Shown here one piece after another: positions 7,880 through 9,049 of a stretch of 9,049 nucleotides of DNA. Location of the stretch: assembly GCA_003452735.1 (NCBI GenBank), contig DMNL01000050.1, positions 1-9,049 of the forward strand, in the 5' to 3' direction. Every line of letters starts with the position of its first letter. Within the stretch, counting starts at the first letter, position 1. Source of the DNA: Spirochaetaceae bacterium. GTDB taxonomy: Bacteria > Spirochaetota > Spirochaetia > Treponematales > Rectinemataceae. A model generated the notes under the pieces. That model was not told where the DNA came from. It made no database searches and saw only the letters and a list, made by a program, of their open reading frames with translations. A program made the position numbers and the translations under genes.

Positions 7880-9049
7880 CAATAGACCTCCGTCTTCATG
7901 CCTGCCATCAGCATTCCAATATGTTCGATATCTATATTTTCAGCGTCGAAAATATCCATGATCCTCCCTTCGAAAATAACGGCTATGCGGTCCGAGACCT
8001 GCATAAGCTCATCTAGATCCTCCGAGAAAAGTAGGACACCAAGCCCTTCATCTCGCATATTGATTAGTTGACGCCTTACTGACTCTGTAGCTCCTACATC
8101 GAGCCCTCGAGATGGATAGACTGCAATTATCAACGAGCGTGCTGCGCCGATCTCCCTAGCCAGAATCGTCTTCTGCACATTTCCGCCGGAGAGGAATTTG
8201 ACTTGAGTATTGGGCGAGGGGGTGGCAATACGAAATTTATCTATCAACTTGCGGGCAAAATCGATGATTCTTTTGGGCAAAAGGATGATTCCCTGAGCAA
8301 GTGGCTTGGAGCGGTATTGCTTCATGGCAAGATTCGATGCGACACTGAGATCTCCGACCGCTCCAACGGATGCTCTATCCTGAGGTATGTGTGCTACTCC
8401 CTCTCGAATAATCTCGAGTGGAGATTTGTTGGTCATATCTTTATCTGCAATCTTTAGCGTTCCTTTTGTAGACTTTCGCAGCCCAGTTACGACCTCTGCT
8501 AGCTCTCTCTGTCCATTACCATCGACTCCGGCAATACCGAGTATCTCTCCTGCCTTTAGGCTAAATGATAGGTCCTTGAGAGCAGGTAAGCCTCTATCTC
8601 CAAGTGCTTCAATGTGAGAGAGCTCCAATATTGCTTTTCCAGGGCTATAGGGTTTTCTTTCAATTTGAAAGAGGACTTCGCGTCCTACCATCATTCGCGC
8701 TAGTTCTTTAGGACTCGTCTCTGAAGTAGGTGTTTCTGCAACGACTCTTCCTTTTTGCAGCACCATGACGCGGTCTGAAAACTCAATCACTTCTTCCATT
8801 TTATGAGTTATGAATATTGCTGACTTGCCTTCTTGCTTCATGGTCTTGATGACACGATTCAGCTCATGAGCCTCTTGTGGAGTAAGGACGGCAGTGGGTT
8901 CATCCAATATCAAGACTTCAGCATTCCTATAAAGAAGTTTTAGGATCTCCACACGCTGCTGCTCTCCGACGGATAGTTGCCATATACAAGCATCTGGGTC
9001 GACACTGAGGTGGTATTGAGATGCTAATTCCATGAGCTGCTTGCGAACA
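7879..9049 (-). CDS. Nucleoside/purine ABC transporter ATPase, double NBD (partial, 5' end missing)
   Basis: This is the energising subunit of the importer, of the duplicated-NBD type seen in NupO/YufO and sugar ATPases such as RbsA. The frame is open to the right edge (VRKQL precedes the methionine at 9033), so about 120 residues including the first Walker A and Q-loop lie outside the window. The methionine at 9033 is internal, not the start. Numbering from it, NBD1 shows the signature LSVGEQQRVEI (20-30), Walker B VLILDEPTAVLTPQE (40-54) and the H-loop FITHKM (74-79). NBD2 has a Walker A without lysine, GVDGNGQREL (169-178), a signature LSGGNVQK (281-288) and a Walker B-like AVYPSRGLDVGA (304-315) without the usual Asp-Glu. 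These losses in NBD2 are usual for this family, so NBD1 probably carries the catalysis. The stop overlaps the next permease. A BMP-type substrate-binding lipoprotein gene probably lies upstream. Confidence 0.92.
   Translation of the reverse strand, partial: VRKQLMELASQYHLSVDPDACIWQLSVGEQQRVEILKLLYRNAEVLILDEPTAVLTPQEAHELNRVIKTMKQEGKSAIFITHKMEEVIEFSDRVMVLQKGRVVAETPTSETSPKELARMMVGREVLFQIERKPYSPGKAILELSHIEALGDRGLPALKDLSFSLKAGEILGIAGVDGNGQRELAEVVTGLRKSTKGTLKIADKDMTNKSPLEIIREGVAHIPQDRASVGAVGDLSVASNLAMKQYRSKPLAQGIILLPKRIIDFARKLIDKFRIATPSPNTQVKFLSGGNVQKTILAREIGAARSLIIAVYPSRGLDVGATESVRRQLINMRDEGLGVLLFSEDLDELMQVSDRIAVIFEGRIMDIFDAENIDIEHIGMLMAGMKTEVY
7887..7891 (-). promoter_or_regulatory. Ribosome binding site deciding the permease start
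   Basis: GGAGG on the minus strand lies within the last codons of the ATPase gene. It is 7 bases from the ATG at 7879 and 4 bases from the TTG at 7882. The normal spacing favours the ATG and a TGATG stop/start junction. Confidence 0.6.

Noticed and set aside
7880..7882. TTG as start of the first permease.
   Set aside because: Spacing to GGAGG is only 4 bases; the ATG directly after it has 7. It adds a single residue, so it matters little.
9031..9033. ATG at 9033 as the start of the ABC ATPase.
   Set aside because: The frame continues to the window edge, and a protein starting there would lack the first Walker A and Q-loop. The gene is simply cut by the window.

Overview
The window is a compact purine uptake and catabolism locus, with all six genes on the minus strand, so it reads right to left. 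GC content looks mid-range and Shine-Dalgarno sites are strong. The gene set (BMP-family nucleoside/purine ABC importer, amidohydrolase-type adenine deaminase, two-subunit molybdenum xanthine dehydrogenase) suits an anaerobic or facultative bacterium such as a spirochaete or a member of the Bacillota. The sequence alone does not settle the taxon, and I hold that assignment weakly.

Right part (9049 to 5833): a double-NBD ABC ATPase, cut by the window edge so that its N-terminal Walker A is missing, is followed by two permeases of the BPD_transp_2 class. This is the NupO/NupP/NupQ (YufO/YufP/YufQ) layout. The matching lipoprotein binding protein (BmpA/NupN type) is not in the window; the natural place for it is just beyond the right edge.

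Middle (5836 to 4100): adenine deaminase, whose start overlaps the stop of the second permease (ATGA). Its stop is followed by a good rho-independent terminator in a 164-base intergenic gap (3936-4099). The same gap then holds an extended -10 promoter (TGATATAAT) a few bases upstream of the next Shine-Dalgarno, with an inverted repeat CGAAAA-N13-TTTTCG around the -10 that could be an operator.

Left part (3935 to 4): xdhA (2Fe-2S plus FAD) and xdhB (molybdopterin subunit), again joined by an ATGA overlap. XdhB keeps the residues that mark true xanthine dehydrogenases as opposed to aldehyde oxidases. xdhB stops 3 bases from the left edge, inside a TGATG that could start another gene.

Together the genes suggest this route: import of purine nucleobases or nucleosides, adenine to hypoxanthine plus ammonia, then hypoxanthine to xanthine to urate (or the reverse reductive step in a purine-fermenting anaerobe). 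The terminator and new promoter imply that uptake/deamination and oxidation can be expressed separately. I see no RNA genes, mobile elements, CRISPR arrays or long repeats, and I do not think the window holds a wholly new system. The most useful leads are the regulatory gap and the specific XDH/Ade/transporter combination.
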